Below, piece after piece: positions 26,260 through 38,267 of a DNA stretch of 64,000 nt. A program made the translations under genes and the position numbers. The notes beneath the pieces were generated by a model that was given only the letters and a program-made list of their open reading frames with translations, ran no database searches and was not told the origin of the DNA. Source of the DNA: Rotaria sordida (taxonomy: Eukaryota > Rotifera > Eurotatoria > Philodinida > Philodinidae); the NCBI GenBank assembly GCA_905250125.1, contig CAJNOL010000806.1:34351-98350 (forward strand), given 5' to 3'. How positions within the stretch are numbered: position 1 is the first letter of the stretch; the number at the start of each line of letters is the position of its first letter.

Positions 26260-27064
26260 TATAATTCGAAAACTAATTTTGATCTTGATATTGAAATAAT
26301 AAAAAAAAAAAAGAAGAAGAAAAATGTTTTTCTTGCCAATTAAAGAAATTAATTTTAAAAAATACACTTTCCTAATATAGATTTTTTATAATTTTTCTTT
26401 TTTCAACCAATATAAAAACAAAAGAACTTATAATAATCAAATTAGTTTTGGACACATATAAAATCATTCGATACATTGTTAAAACTGATAATACAATGTA
26501 TTCCGTTGATTATAATTTTTTCATGATCTAACAGCTGACTGTGATTCAATTGATAGATTTGTGTTGAACGATAGTTTAGAATTGTTATTAATACTTTTCC
26601 TACAATATCAAAATATTTTCAAAAGTATTATAGATTAGTACTGTAATGAAAATTTTTCAAATGCGTCAGAGGACTCTAGTAGACAGCATGAACACTGAAG
26701 TAATATGTTTCATGTATTGTAATTTTTCATTGGTTTTTATATTGTACGAGTAATAGATGAAAGAAGGAGTAGACAAAGTAAAATAGATACTGATATTTTA
26801 CTAGATGGATTTATTGTAATCTTGTACTTTCTAGAAAAAGTAAACTTAATTTAATGATTAGTCATTGGCGTTCTCGGAAGTACGATTAATAGTTATTCTA
26901 TAGGATGCACACACTCTATTCATTAATACTTCGATCTCAACATGCAAAGCATTGCATGTTGGTGAGGATGCGTGTATATCCTGTGGAAGCATATAATTAA
27001 TCAATAAAGATTTTTAAAAAATTGTTCCATTTTTAGTTTCTCTTTAATTCGTTCAATTGTTAAT
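26260..27064. other. Intergenic region before SPATA20
   Basis: About 800 bp with nothing coding seen. An inverted pair CATGCAAAGCATTGCATG occurs near 26941. A TTTTTAG acceptor-like site ends at 27036, 28 bases before the SPATA20 ATG. Confidence 0.4.
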
Positions 27065-30000
27065 ATGGCCCAACAAGAACAGCAACGTTTTGTTAATCGA
27101 TTAGCAAACGAAAAATCTTCTTATCTTCAACAACATGCCCATAATCCAGTTAACTGGTAAGAAAAAACAAAGAATAAAAAAAAAAGAAAATCTCTATTTT
27201 GATATTCATTTCAGGTATGCATGGAGTCAAGAAGCATTTGAAAAAGCTCGTCAAGAAAATAAGCCGATCTTTCTTTCGAGTAAATCAAAACTATTTGATT
27301 TTTCTTTGATAAAACAAAACAAGCTTCTTTTCAAGTTGGTTATAGTACTTGTCATTGGTGTCATGTAATGGAACATGAATCTTTTGAAAATAATGAAATT
27401 GCGAAAATACTTAATGATTATTTTGTATCAATTAAAGTTGATCGAGAAGAACGTCCTGATGTTGATCGAGTCTATATGACATATCTTCAAGTAACTATTT
27501 TGTTCTATTATTTGACTTTGTTTCTGTCGTATTTTTTGTTTTTTTTTAGGCAACACAAGGTGGTGGCGGTTGGCCATTATCAGTTTGGCTCACTCCACAA
27601 TTACAACCATTTTATGTTGGTACATATTTTCCACCAACTAGTCAACATCGATATGGTCGTCCTGGTTTTAAAGAAATTTTACTGAATTTACAATTAGCAT
27701 GGTCAACAAAATCAAATGAAATTATTGATGGAAGTAAAGATGCAATACAACAATTGACAAATGCTATAGAAAAACAAGCAGCTAGTACAGAAAATGATCC
27801 TAATTTACCGACAAATACAAGTATACAAGCATGTTTTGCTTATTTTGCTAATGATTTTGATGATAATAATGGTGGTTTTGGTACACATCCAAAATTTCCT
27901 CAACCGGGTTTGTTTAATAGGAATCTTTTTTGTTGTTGAAAATTTTTCTTGTTTTTTTTTTAATCAACATTTTTTATAGTAAATTTTAACTTTTTATTAA
28001 CATATGCTGCGTTAAGTAATCAAGCAAAAGGAAAACCAGATGCTGCTCGATTATCTATTGATATGACTCAAATGACATTAAAGAAAATGTCTTTAGGTTA
28101 TTAATTATATTTATTTACTAAATATAAATCTGTTAAATTTCTCTATCTAGGTGGTATTAATGATCAATTAGGTAAAGGTTTTCATAGATATTCAACAGAT
28201 GATAGATGGCATGTACCTCATTTTGAAAAAATGCTTTATGATCAAGGACAACTAGCTGTATCATTAGCTGATACATATGCTGTAAGAAAAAAAAAATTTT
28301 TTCTATGAATAAATGACATAATCATTTTTTGTTTTCTTATTAAAGATTACCAAAGATGAACTTATTGGTCAAACATTACGAGATCTAATTTCATATGTTG
28401 AACGTGATTTACGTCATAGTAAACATGGAGGTTTTTATTGTGCTGAAGATGCTGATTCATTACCGACGAAAAATGATACGAAAAAAAAAGAAGGTTAGAA
28501 ATATTTAATAATAAACGAACATTAAATAAAGATATATTTTTGTGAAACACGATCTAAAAGAAGTATATAGGGTAGAAATTTGCGTCCCCTCACCCATCCT
28601 ACAGATCGTTTATCAATAATGGCTTGTTACAATATAATAACTCTTTTCTGATTGTATTTCTGTAGGATTAAGTAAAAAGTAGGTGAAGAAACGTATCCGA
28701 ACAGATACAGAATAAAACCATCTTCTTGTGATTAGCAATAGCAACTAAATAGTGTTTCAAATTTTAATCTTGCAGGGATTGTGTTAGCAGAGTTTTTTTT
28801 TTGTATTTAGGAGCATTTTATGTTTGGAATTATGATGAAGTACATAAACTTTTACCTGAAAAACATGCTGATATTTTTTGTTCGTATTATCAATGTAAGA
28901 AAAATGGCAATGTTGATCCGATACAAGTAAGATAAAAATTTATGTTATTCTATCTTTAATTTTAATTTTGAAGGATCCTCATGACGAATTAAAAAATCAA
29001 AATGTTCTAATTACTAATGGTAATCTTCAAACTATTATGGAGAAATTTAAACTTGAAAATATTACTGAAGTAAAAGAAATCTTAGCTAAATGTCATGAAA
29101 TTCTTCTTGCTTATCGTAATGAAAATCGACCACGACCACATCGTGATGAAAAATTTCTTGCTTCATGGAATGGTCTTATGATAAGTGGTTTAGCTCGTGC
29201 TGCTTGTGTACTTCAGGATTCTAATTATATTCAACTTGCTGAACAAGCTATTGCTTTCGTTCGTACTCATCTTATTGATTCATCAACAAAACGACTTTTA
29301 CGTGCATGTTATATTAATCAAAAGACAAATCAAATTGAATATACGTAAGAGTCTTTATGAATGAAAATAATTAATTTTTCTAAAGTTTAAAAATGATACT
29401 ACCAGTTATATATTGATATTAAATAATTTGATTTTTATACAAGACCAACTATTACAAAGTTTCAATATATCCTAAATACTTAGAAGCTAATGCTTCACTA
29501 CACATTTCTGAGAAAAAAAAGAAAAAGATCAATCGGTACGTTTATATGTAAAATAAAATCTTTCATCAAAGTTTAATGCACAGTGGACATATATCAAGTA
29601 TACCCTTACCTTTTAGTATTGGATACAAGACAAAAGTACAAACAAATAAAGAAAGTTTTTTAAAAAGAATGTATTCCCGATGAGCTTCTTGCTTGGTTGC
29701 TGTGACGTTTTAGAGTCGAAGTTAATAGTAAAAATAGAATTTCCAAGTCTTGCAGATTTGGTTTCGATTGTACACATTATGAAACATCAGGCAACTGAAT
29801 GTGAATTTGTTTGAGACTTCACATTCTGTGCATCAAAGAGCATTATTTTCATCTTTATGCGTTAGCCAGTTAGATTTCATGTCCTGCTAATGAGTGGCTA
29901 AATCAAAAGCACGACTGAATAGCTACTGACAGCCCATGGATGCCTCCTACCATCACAAAACAGTAATGAGGCACTGTAAATGTCCAAAAACATCCCTGGT

Positions 30001-31531
30001 AGGCGGGCACAATGAGCAATTTCTATAGAGCACGTGGATATGACTTATTTTCTGTGGAAATTGTATTTTGTTTCTATAGATTTAAAACATTTTCACTTGC
30101 AAAACTAACAAACTATATATCATTCAATGCAGTTTTTTGTGCTAATTTCGAATATATCATCAGTTTTCTTTAAAAGAAAACATTTCGTGAAAGTTTTGTC
30201 TAGTTAGCAGCTGTACTAAAGTATGTAAATCCACTACACAGAATACATCTTTTTGAAAAATCCTTATCTAAGAAAAAATGTTTACTTTTTTCAATGGAGA
30301 AGAAGATGTTAGAACAAAACTTTTATTATTTTTGGACTTCATATTTTTGTAATGTCGTAAAGAATTAGACCGATTTATTTTTTTCCAAAAAGTCAGTCAT
30401 TGAATAAAATATATTTAATATTATTTAAATCGTAGAAAATATCATTTTCGTTTTTTTCATCAAATGTACACGTTGTTTAGTTCAAATTTTCTCAAAAAAC
30501 GAAGATCAGACCATTAGCGTTTTCTATTCACTTCTCGAGTATTATTATTCACCACATAGAAATGATTATCAATTGACTTATTGATGAAATAGAAAAATAA
30601 GGAAAGGTGAACGCGTACAGATTATGATCAATGAGAAAAAAATTAACAGACAGATGGATATCATTTTATCAATTATTATTCGATAATCAATCTCGTATCA
30701 TATAGGGAAAAAAAAAGAGAAGAGGTCATCAAGAAGATGAAACTAATGATTATAATCTTTATAAAACTTTATTTTACTCTTATAGAGAATCAAAAGTAAA
30801 TGGATTTTTGGATGATTATGCTTTGATAATACAAGCTTGTATTGATTTGTATGAAGCAAATCTTGATGATGAACTATTGGTATTTGCTTATGAATTACAA
30901 AAACAACAAGATGAATATTTTTGGGATGCAAGTAAAAATAGATATTTAAGTACAGATGGTAAAGATTCTACAATTATTTTACGACTTTCTGAAGGTACTA
31001 ATATAAGAAAAATGTTTCTTTTCTTTTTAAAATAAATCTTAATTGGGTTTTTTTCTTTGTTTAGATCATGATGGAGCTGAACCATCACCAAATGGAATAT
31101 CTGCACTTAATCTACTTCGTCTTAGACATTATTTTGATGATTCATCTTTAGATGATCGTCTTCGTTTGATATTTAAATCTTATGCTCGTCAATTAAATAA
31201 ATTACCAATGACAATGCCAACATTGATTCGTTGCTTTGATATATATACTCATGGTATGAATGAAATTATAATTCAATCATCTAATCAAGCAGAAATTCAA
31301 CGTATTATTCAATATATTCAAGTATCATATGTGCCAAATATAATATTAATTCATATGAATAAAACTAATCATAAACTTCTTCAATATAATAAACAATTAA
31401 AATCTTTTATTGATGAAAATAATGAAAAGACAAGAATTTTTCTTTGTAAAAATTTTCAATGTCAATTACCTGTAACAACTTTTGATGAATTTAAAAAAAA
31501 ATTTGATCCTTTGATTTTAAAATATGAATAA
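27065..31531 (+). CDS. SPATA20: SPATA20 / YyaL-type thioredoxin-like DUF255 protein
   Basis: Eleven exons (27065-27156, 27215-27279, 27336-27490, 27550-27907, 27980-28096, 28151-28281, 28346-28493, 28811-28926, 28974-29344, 30786-30994, 31065-31531) give 742 aa with unbroken phase. The N-terminal thioredoxin-like domain starts at [11 protein letters not shown] and H-N-P-V-N-W-Y and carries [11 protein letters not shown], with the C-x-x-C pair, then [10 protein letters not shown]. It continues with [13 protein letters not shown] and, in the (alpha/alpha)6-type part, G-G-F-H-R-Y-S-T-D[15 protein letters not shown]. Mammalian SPATA20 is about 790 aa. Biochemical function is unsettled; a redox role is inferred from the fold. 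Intron 9 is 1441 bp, the others mostly under 320 bp. It heads a tight same-strand trio with GST and FNTB. Confidence 0.93.
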
Positions 31532-31569
31532 AGAAAAAATATTTTAATTTTTTTTTCCTTTACATATTT

Positions 31570-32383
31570 ATGTATAGATTATTATTAGTTGGTTTTTGTC
31601 GAACAGTAAGTCGACATTTTATGACGATGACAGCAGCAACAACAACAAAAATTCCACAAATAGGTGATAAACCTATTCAATTATATTCATTAGCTACACC
31701 AAATGGACAAAAAATAGGTATTGCACTTGAAGAATTCGGACTTGAATATGATGCACATTTAATTGATATAAGTCAAGATATTCAATACGGTAAAAGAAAA
31801 GAAAATTTGTTTTAAATTTGAATATCAAACAAAATAAACTAATTTATTAGAGGATTGGTTTAAAAAAATAAATCCAAATTCTAAAATTCCTGTTCTTGTT
31901 GATCGTCAACCTATTGGTAATGATAAACAACCCATAACTATATTTGAAAGCGGTGCAATTTTAATTTATCTTGCTGATAAGACAGGTAAATTTCTTGCAC
32001 CTATTGGTACACGTCAACGATATGAAACAATTGAATGGCTTATGTGGCAAATGAGTGGTGTTGGACCTATGTTTGGACAAGCTAATCATTTTCATAGAGC
32101 AGCTAAAGAAGATATCGCTTATGCTAAAAAACGTTATTTAGATGAAGCTAAACGTTTATTAAAAGTACTTGATACACAATTAGCTACAACAAATTCATTT
32201 ACTAGTGGTAATGATTATACAATAGCTGATATGGCTATATTTCCATGGGTACAATTTTTTATAAAAAATTATAAAGATAAATTAGATGAAAATGCTTATC
32301 CAAATATTGAAAAATGGTTAAAATTAATTGGAGATCGACCACAAGTACAAAAAGGACTTAAGGTCTGTTCAAAAAATGACTAA
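31570..32383 (+). CDS. Nu-class (YghU/YfcG/Ure2-like) glutathione S-transferase
   Basis: Two exons, 31570-31789 and 31851-32383, give 250 aa. The N-terminal thioredoxin fold has I-Q-L-Y-S-L-A-T-P-N-G-Q-K-I, the Nu-class T-P-N-G-x-K motif, then N-P-N-S-K-I-P-V-L and E-S-G-A-I-L-I-Y-L (glutathione-binding E-S). The all-helical domain has the class signature G-V-G-P-M-F-G-Q and an S-G-x-D-Y-T-I-A-D capping motif. Bacterial Nu-class enzymes reduce disulfides and peroxides with two glutathiones bound. The first in-frame ATG (31570) overlaps an acceptor-like TATAG ending at 31577. If leader splicing occurs there, translation would start at ATG 31621, losing a short 17-residue hydrophobic/basic extension that could otherwise look like a mitochondrial signal. 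It lies 38 bp after SPATA20. Bacterial or fungal origin is likely but old, since an intron has been gained. Confidence 0.9.
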
Positions 32384-32528
32384 AATAGTAGTTTTCATAT
32401 GCGTTTCTTTTCTTTTTTCCTTCTACTTATATTTATACTTAGTTAAATCATTTAAACAAGCATTACCTCAATAAATCTGATTTCCCTCGTTTTTTTTTAA
32501 ATTTGTCTAATACATGTATATTTTAGAT

Positions 32529-35398
32529 ATGTCTTTTCGAATCGATCAAAAACAATTTTTTCTTGATACATATAGAACTCGAAATAGGGATACATTAACA
32601 AATATAGATCAAGCTGATTGTGAACAGGCTGTTGAAAAATTTTTTCAAGATTTTCTTAAGCAACAATCCAATTTTGGATTAAAGTAAAAGCATGAATATT
32701 ATTTAAACAAAAAGAATTAATCTTTTTTTATTTTTCAGAGGTCCTGCTCTCTATCGAGATAAACATATTACATTTTTGCTTAAAGGTCTTCGCCATGTGC
32801 CACGTACTCATGAAGTATTTAAATTTAATTAAAAAAGAAAACAATTCATCCTATATTTTCTTCATTAGTCACTTGATGCTAGTCGACCATGGCTTATCTA
32901 TTGGATTATTCAATCTTTATATTTATTGGATGAACAATTATCTGAGGCGTATATTAATGAGTAATTTTCATTTGAAATACAATTAAGAAAATATTGAGTT
33001 GAATTGTTCTGTCGTTTTTTCTTTTAGTATTTGTGACTTTTTACAACGATGTCAACATCCAAATGGTGGCTTTGGAGGTATGAAAAGAAATATATAAGTG
33101 TCTAAAGTGTCACGTATAAAAAAAATATGATTAAACCAAATTGAGTGACCTTTTTTTTTCAGGAGATCAAGTTAGAGCTTATAAATATTCTTGAAAATTA
33201 TAACTTTTGAATCCAATATATTTTTAAAAAATCCTTTTTATCAAATTTCGAAAAACAAAAGACAGGCTTTTCTGCGCAATTGCTTGTTTTTTTTCGTTTT
33301 TCTAGGCTTTTTTTGTCATCCCGATATCTTTCTCTCACTTTATAAATATTTGGATGACACTTTTTTGAAAAATCAGAGATATTAGTCTTAAATTTGTTGA
33401 TTACGAAAACCATAACATCATGTCAGTTTCATCAGCTGACTTCTTATCTAAGCTTTTGATAAGTAACGAATGAATCATTTTGAAGAAACGTATTTATTAA
33501 CTTAAGAGTCATGTAAATATTTATAAAGTAAAAGAAAGACATCGAGGTTGCAAAAAGTTTAGAATAACGAAAAAAATCTAAACAATTCAATATGAAACTA
33601 CGTTTTATTTTTTTTTTGAAATTCGATAATAGAAATTTCATATGTATTGAATTCAACAGTTATAATTTTCAGAAGTATTTTATAAACTCTAACTTTACGA
33701 ATAAAAACTACCAAATCTTCTCAAAAAAATACTACTTAGTTAGGTTTAACTGCAGTTGAGACGTATAATTTCTTTTTTGGTAGGTAGCTTTCCGAATACT
33801 TTGTATATTTTTTAAAATAAAAATACTTTCTTATCATACAAGCCAGAGATGAAATTAGTTTTGATTCAAAATATCTCAAATTATCTTCAATTTAAACTTT
33901 GAAAAACCTCAACTAATTTTATCTCTGATATAAGCGATTAGATAAGAAATGGTAAACTTTTAAAATAAATATTTACTATTGTTTAATGAAGAAATAATTG
34001 AATGTATACATTAATTATTCCATTTTAGGTGGTCCTGGTCAAATAGCTCATTTAGCTCCAACTTATGCTGCTGTTAATGCTCTTTGTTTATTAAGAAGTG
34101 AAAAAGCTTATAAAATTCTTAATCGGTATATTTTGTTTTAATCGTCGTTTTTTTTTTTTGTTGTTGTCTCAAGTTTTAATTTGAAATTTTCTAGGGAAAA
34201 GTTATCGACATGGTTAGAAACAATACGTAATCCATCGAACGGAAGTTTTAGCCTTCATGTTAATGGTGAATCAGATATTCGGTAAGAAAATAATCAAATA
34301 AATTTTTTTTTGTTTCAAAAATATTTTATTTTAATTTTTTTTTAGTGCAACATATTGTGCTGCAAGTGTAGCTACTTTATGTCAATTAGAAGATCGAGCT
34401 GAACTTTTTGAAGATACTGCTGAATGGGTAGCAAGGTTTGATGAAAATAATTTATTTTAATTAATAAATTAACTTGATTTTTTTTTCCTTAGTTGTCAAA
34501 CATATGAAGGTGGTTTTGGTGCATGTCCAGGTGCTGAAGCACATGGTGGATATTCATTTTGTGGTTATGCAACACTTTTATTACTTGATCGAGAATCACT
34601 ATGTGACCGTGAAAGTTTACTTGTATGAAAATGGAAATTTGATAGTTTGAAAAAAATCTGATTTTTTTTTTGTTTATTTAAATAGAGATGGACTGTTAAT
34701 CGACAAATGACATTTGAAGGTGGTTTTCAAGGTCGTGCAAATAAACTTGTAGATGGATGTTATTCATTTTGGGTTGGTGCACTTTTACCACTTATTCAAG
34801 CTGTTCAACGAAAAAAACCTACACGAGATAATTCAGGTTTTTATGATAGGTTTTGTTTTTTTGTCTATAAAATAAATTTATTTAAAACTTTAGATATTGT
34901 TAAAAATCATGAACACCTTTTTGATACAAGTAAAATTTTTTGATAAAAAAAAATTCATTTTTTTTATTAAAAAAAAAATTTTGTTTTAGTTGCTGCTCAA
35001 GAATATGTTCTTCTTTGTTGTCAAGTATATCAAATAGGTGGATTTACTGATCGACCTAAAGTTAATTCAGGGTGAAGAATTAATTTCATTAATTTTGCTC
35101 TTTTTAGTTTTGTAAATGTTAAATTTTTTATTTAGTGGTAGTGATTTCTATCATACATGTTACTGTTTAAGTGGTCTCAGTTTATTTCAAGATGATGGAC
35201 AAGATCAAACATCAATTATATGTGGTGATCATGAAAATAAATTAGTAAGAGATAAAAAATAAGATTATTCTAGATATAGTAATTTTATTTTATTTTTTTA
35301 ATTTTTTTTTCTTATAGCGCAATACACATCCTTTGTTCAACATTGGACCCGAATGTGCTCGAGAAGCCATGGATTACTATTCACACGAGAAACAGTAG
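32529..35398 (+). CDS. FNTB: Protein farnesyltransferase subunit beta
   Basis: Thirteen exons (32529-32683, 32739-32814, 32869-32960, 33028-33077, 34029-34125, 34195-34281, 34346-34435, 34493-34622, 34686-34836, 34894-34929, 34990-35071, 35136-35244, 35318-35398) give 411 aa; the human protein is 437. The alpha-alpha barrel repeats are clear: H-P-N-G-G-F-G-G-G-P-G-Q, Y-E-G-G-F-G-A-C-P-G-A-E-A-H-G-G-Y, F-E-G-G-F-Q-G-R-A-N-K-L-V-D-G-C-Y-S-F-W and D-F-Y-H-T-C-Y-C-L-S-G. The zinc site is intact: Asp and Cys of L-V-D-G-C-Y and His of F-Y-H-T-C. With FNTA it attaches farnesyl to CaaX cysteines (Ras, lamins). Intron 4 (951 bp) is the only long one. The ATG is 2 bases after a TATTTTAG acceptor-like site (AG 32525-32526), only 143 bp from the GST stop, which suggests leader trans-splicing. 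Confidence 0.95.
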
Positions 35399-35572
35399 TG
35401 CTACTTTAATCTTTTTCTCCTTTTCCGTTCTTTCCATCATTATGAAATAAAAAAAAAGTGATTCGTCCATTTATATTTAGCTCTTTTTCTTTCTTTCTTT
35501 TTCTCATTTAATCATATAGAAGTTACATGCGTTGTCAGTGCGCATATGTGCCTGCTCTTTGCCCGCTAATGA

Positions 35573-35630
35573 TGACGTCATGGGCGCTCGTGATCAAGAC
35601 GTGCCCATCCATACGATCCTCATGTATAAA
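35573..35630 (+). promoter_or_regulatory. Compact promoter: palindromic CRE plus TATA box
   Basis: A perfect cAMP-response element TGACGTCA at 35573-35580 is followed 44 bases later by a TATAAAAG box (35625-35632), with transcription expected to start near 35655-35660. The block is more G+C-rich than its surroundings. CREB/ATF sites paired with a strong TATA are typical of inducible stress or immediate-early genes. It points to the small gene at 36375, leaving a 5' UTR of about 700 bp that may contain an intron. Confidence 0.5.
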
Positions 35631-35835
35631 AGAGGCTGCTTGTGCACAGAATAACGACAGAACAGATGCTTGCCCGTCAATTTTGCTTTCTCTCTCGTTT
35701 TTTTCTTCCTTCCGAATAGTTGTCTCGCCACCACCAACAGCAACCACAGCAGTTGTCAAAAGTGTATGCAAGTATCGAGCAATGAAATATTGGATTCAGC
35801 GCCCGCTTTTTTTTTCTTTTCGTCTAGGCCAAGTG

Positions 35836-35885
35836 ACAGAGAAAGAGAGAGAGAGAGAGGGAGAGAGAGAGAGAAAGAAAGAAAG
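35836..35885 (+). repeat. (GA)n microsatellite in putative 5' UTR
   Basis: GA-rich tract with a few AAAG and GGG interruptions, downstream of the TATA box. Confidence 0.85.
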
Positions 35886-36374
35886 AAATCAGTATATATA
35901 TATATAGATCGTCCGTCTTAATTAATCGGAAAAAAATCTCTATATACGTCCTGTTGTCATGGTCACTGTTCTTTGATTTGTTACAGAGTGTTCATTTATT
36001 TCTTCGTCGTTTATATAGAAGGTTTGTTTTTTTTCTTTTTGAGAAAAAAAAGTATGCTTTCTTAATGTTTGTCTTTAGTTGTTTGGGTAAAGAGAAAACA
36101 ACCATTCGGTTTCTTTTTCAAGTACGAGTCAGAGGAAAAAATCATAGATCGTCTAAAAATAAGTTGTTGTTGTTTTGTTATTGTCGTTGTATTTGCGCAT
36201 TGAAAGGGCAAAATACATCTTGATACTTCAACGGCAAGAAACAGCACGAGATGATAAAAATAGAAGCAAATAACATATGTTGTTGTATCTTCCTTGAGTT
36301 TTTTTTTGTCTTTTAGATTATTCTTTATTCTCTCTCTCTTTCTTTAACTTTTCACTCATCTTTTAAATCGATCG

Positions 36375-36788
36375 ATGGCTGCTGGCAATGGTTCTTGCAA
36401 ATCATTACCAAAACAAATGAGTGATTCGTGGATTGTTGTTGATGATGATCAAGATGAATCGGATTTTGTCGTCATCGAAGATGTAAACATTAAACAGCGG
36501 TCTCCTATACCATTAATTCCATCACCAAAAGTTTCACCACAAATAAAACGACCATTAGCGCAAAATGACAATGATAATAATAAGCCGCCAAATATGTCTC
36601 AGCCATCATCTGGTGTTAAACAGAATAAAAAACGTAAATGGAAGGTGCTTTATTCATTACCATCAACAAGTGTTACAGCAAATGTTGCTGATTCAAATCT
36701 TGATTCATATGTTATGGATCAACATGCACAATTACTCGACAAACGTGATTTATTTAGTAATCAACAGCGCATTGTCAAAGTCAAATGA
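36375..36788 (+). CDS. Small acidic-then-basic protein under CRE/TATA promoter, family unknown
   Basis: Single open frame of 137 aa from ATG at 36375. Residues 14-40 are acidic and contain D-S-W-I-V-V-D-D-D, which fits the LC3-interacting (LIR) pattern W-x-x-V next to acids, and a second hydrophobic/acidic patch F-V-V-I-E-D. Residues 43-60 hold several S-P sites (R-S-P, P-S-P, V-S-P). A basic cluster K-K-R-K-W-K near residue 95 could be a nuclear signal. Short acidic LIR plus nuclear signal recalls TP53INP/DOR autophagy proteins, but the conserved C-terminal region of that family is not evident, so I do not name it. Short single-exon coding region, long 5' UTR and TATA/CRE promoter suggest an inducible regulator. 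A long AT-rich 3' UTR probably follows. Confidence 0.6.
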   Translation: MAAGNGSCKSLPKQMSDSWIVVDDDQDESDFVVIEDVNIKQRSPIPLIPSPKVSPQIKRPLAQNDNDNNKPPNMSQPSSGVKQNKKRKWKVLYSLPSTSVTANVADSNLDSYVMDQHAQLLDKRDLFSNQQRIVKVK

Positions 36789-38181
36789 TTTTTTTGTTTT
36801 TTCATGATAATCCAAGCCAAAGCTAGATTAGACTTAGCTCTCATTTCTTTTCTTTTTCAAGCCCGATTTCTATTTCTTTTTGAAAATAGTGCTGTACATT
36901 AGCGAACATATCTTTTGCCTGTAAACTAGCACTTCCTCATTTATATATATATATATTATATTATTTTTTGGAGTTTTTTTCCTCATTTGCTATATGTGTA
37001 TATTTCTATTGTTCTTATTTTTGTCATGTCTTTTTTTTCTTTGTATGACGATCAAAAAATGGCAGATACGTGTGCACGGGTAAGAGAACACTGTCGAAAG
37101 CGATGGAAAATATCAAGCAGAAAAATTCTTATACGTTCATTTTTTTTTGTATAGTGTAGTGTATGTTTTGACTGAATTAATTATGGAGAGAAGAAGAGAG
37201 TGTCTCTATCAATGTTTGTTTATTCAAGTCTTTTTATATATATGTATGAGTTATGCATCTATTGTCATCGTTCTAGAATATCTGTGTAAATAACAGAAAA
37301 AAATATAATGAACGAAGTAGAAGATCTACAACAACAACAAAAAAAGTAGAACAAGTCTAAAAATTAAATACTCCAACTAAACATGAATTTAAAAAAAAAA
37401 CTTAATGTTTAGAAGAACTCATACGAATTTAAATAACGATGTTCTATTTATATATTATAGGATCGAAATATTCAACAGTTTATTTCTATTTTAGCAGCTA
37501 AATATAAATTAATATAATCCATATCGTTGACTGCACTAAATATAACTAAGTAAGAATAGATGAAGATATCTTTTCAGGTTAACTAGTTGATAACAAAGGA
37601 TCTTTTTTATATGATTATCTTGCAACAGTTGTTTTATTTCAATTTATTATATGAAGATAAGGTTTTTTTCTTATTGCCTAAACGGTTACGTGTGAAACTT
37701 GGATAAATATTGACAAAAACAACAAATCCATGCTGTAGAGATTGGGTCGAAAGTTTGTAATACATCACTGAAAAAAAATGTAGGCTATTACGCAAATATA
37801 TTTCTGTTATGAAAAACATGTTTTTTACTTTTTCAATGATATGAATACATTTTTCGAATCATACCTTTGGAAAAAAATCATTTTTACATATTGTTTTCTC
37901 AGTCTGAAAAACATTGTGTCGATATTCGTTAATAATTTTATTATTTGTATATCTATATTTATTTATAAATAGGTTTTTTTTAATGAGAAGTCAATAGAAA
38001 AATATTCTCATAAAATATTATTTACGCCTATATTCCTACACAATAATATCTCATATTCAATTTATTTTCTTAGCTTGTTGATAGAAATAGATGATAGTTA
38101 TTAGTGTTCTCTTGTGTTGTTATGGCTAAGATAAATATCTATAGTCGACTAGTAAAGCATATACATAAAAAGAAGTAACGT
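36789..38181. other. 3' UTR and intergenic
   Basis: AT-rich, including a TA repeat near 36943-36956. No open frame with support. The first few hundred bases are probably the 3' UTR of the small gene. Confidence 0.4.
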
Positions 38182-38253
38182 GGCCTGATGGTCTAGTGGT
38201 ATGATTCTCGCTTTGGGTGCGAGAGGTTCCGGGTTCGATCCCCGGTCAGGCCC
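38182..38253 (+). tRNA. trnP-TGG: tRNA-Pro, anticodon TGG
   Basis: A full cloverleaf can be drawn: acceptor stem GGCCTGA (38182-38188) pairs with TCAGGCC (38246-38252), anticodon stem CTCGC/GCGAG surrounds loop TTTGGGT, and anticodon TGG is at 38214-38216. The T-arm CCGGG-TTCGATC-CCCGG contains the internal B box GGTTCGATCCC. It is 72 nt with discriminator C, no intron and no encoded CCA, as in eukaryotes. It decodes CCA (and CCN by wobble). Confidence 0.97.
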
Positions 38254-38258
38254 ATCTC

Positions 38259-38267
38259 TTTTTTTTT
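38259..38267 (+). terminator. RNA polymerase III T-run terminator
   Basis: A run of nine T starts six bases after the tRNA 3' end. Confidence 0.85.

Noticed and set aside
28567-28711. Weak inverted repeat in SPATA20 intron 7
   Set aside because: Only about ten matched bases (ATCCTACAGA) plus scattered similarity; not enough to call an element.
35527-35921. Overlapping open frames in the promoter/GA-repeat region
   Set aside because: They span the CRE, TATA box and a GA microsatellite; composition is explained by low complexity (RERERE-type translation), and they have no domain.
36375-36788. Naming the small acidic protein TP53INP/DOR
   Set aside because: The LIR-like W-I-V-V in an acidic setting is similar, but the conserved C-terminal region of TP53INP is not visible, so the name would be a guess.
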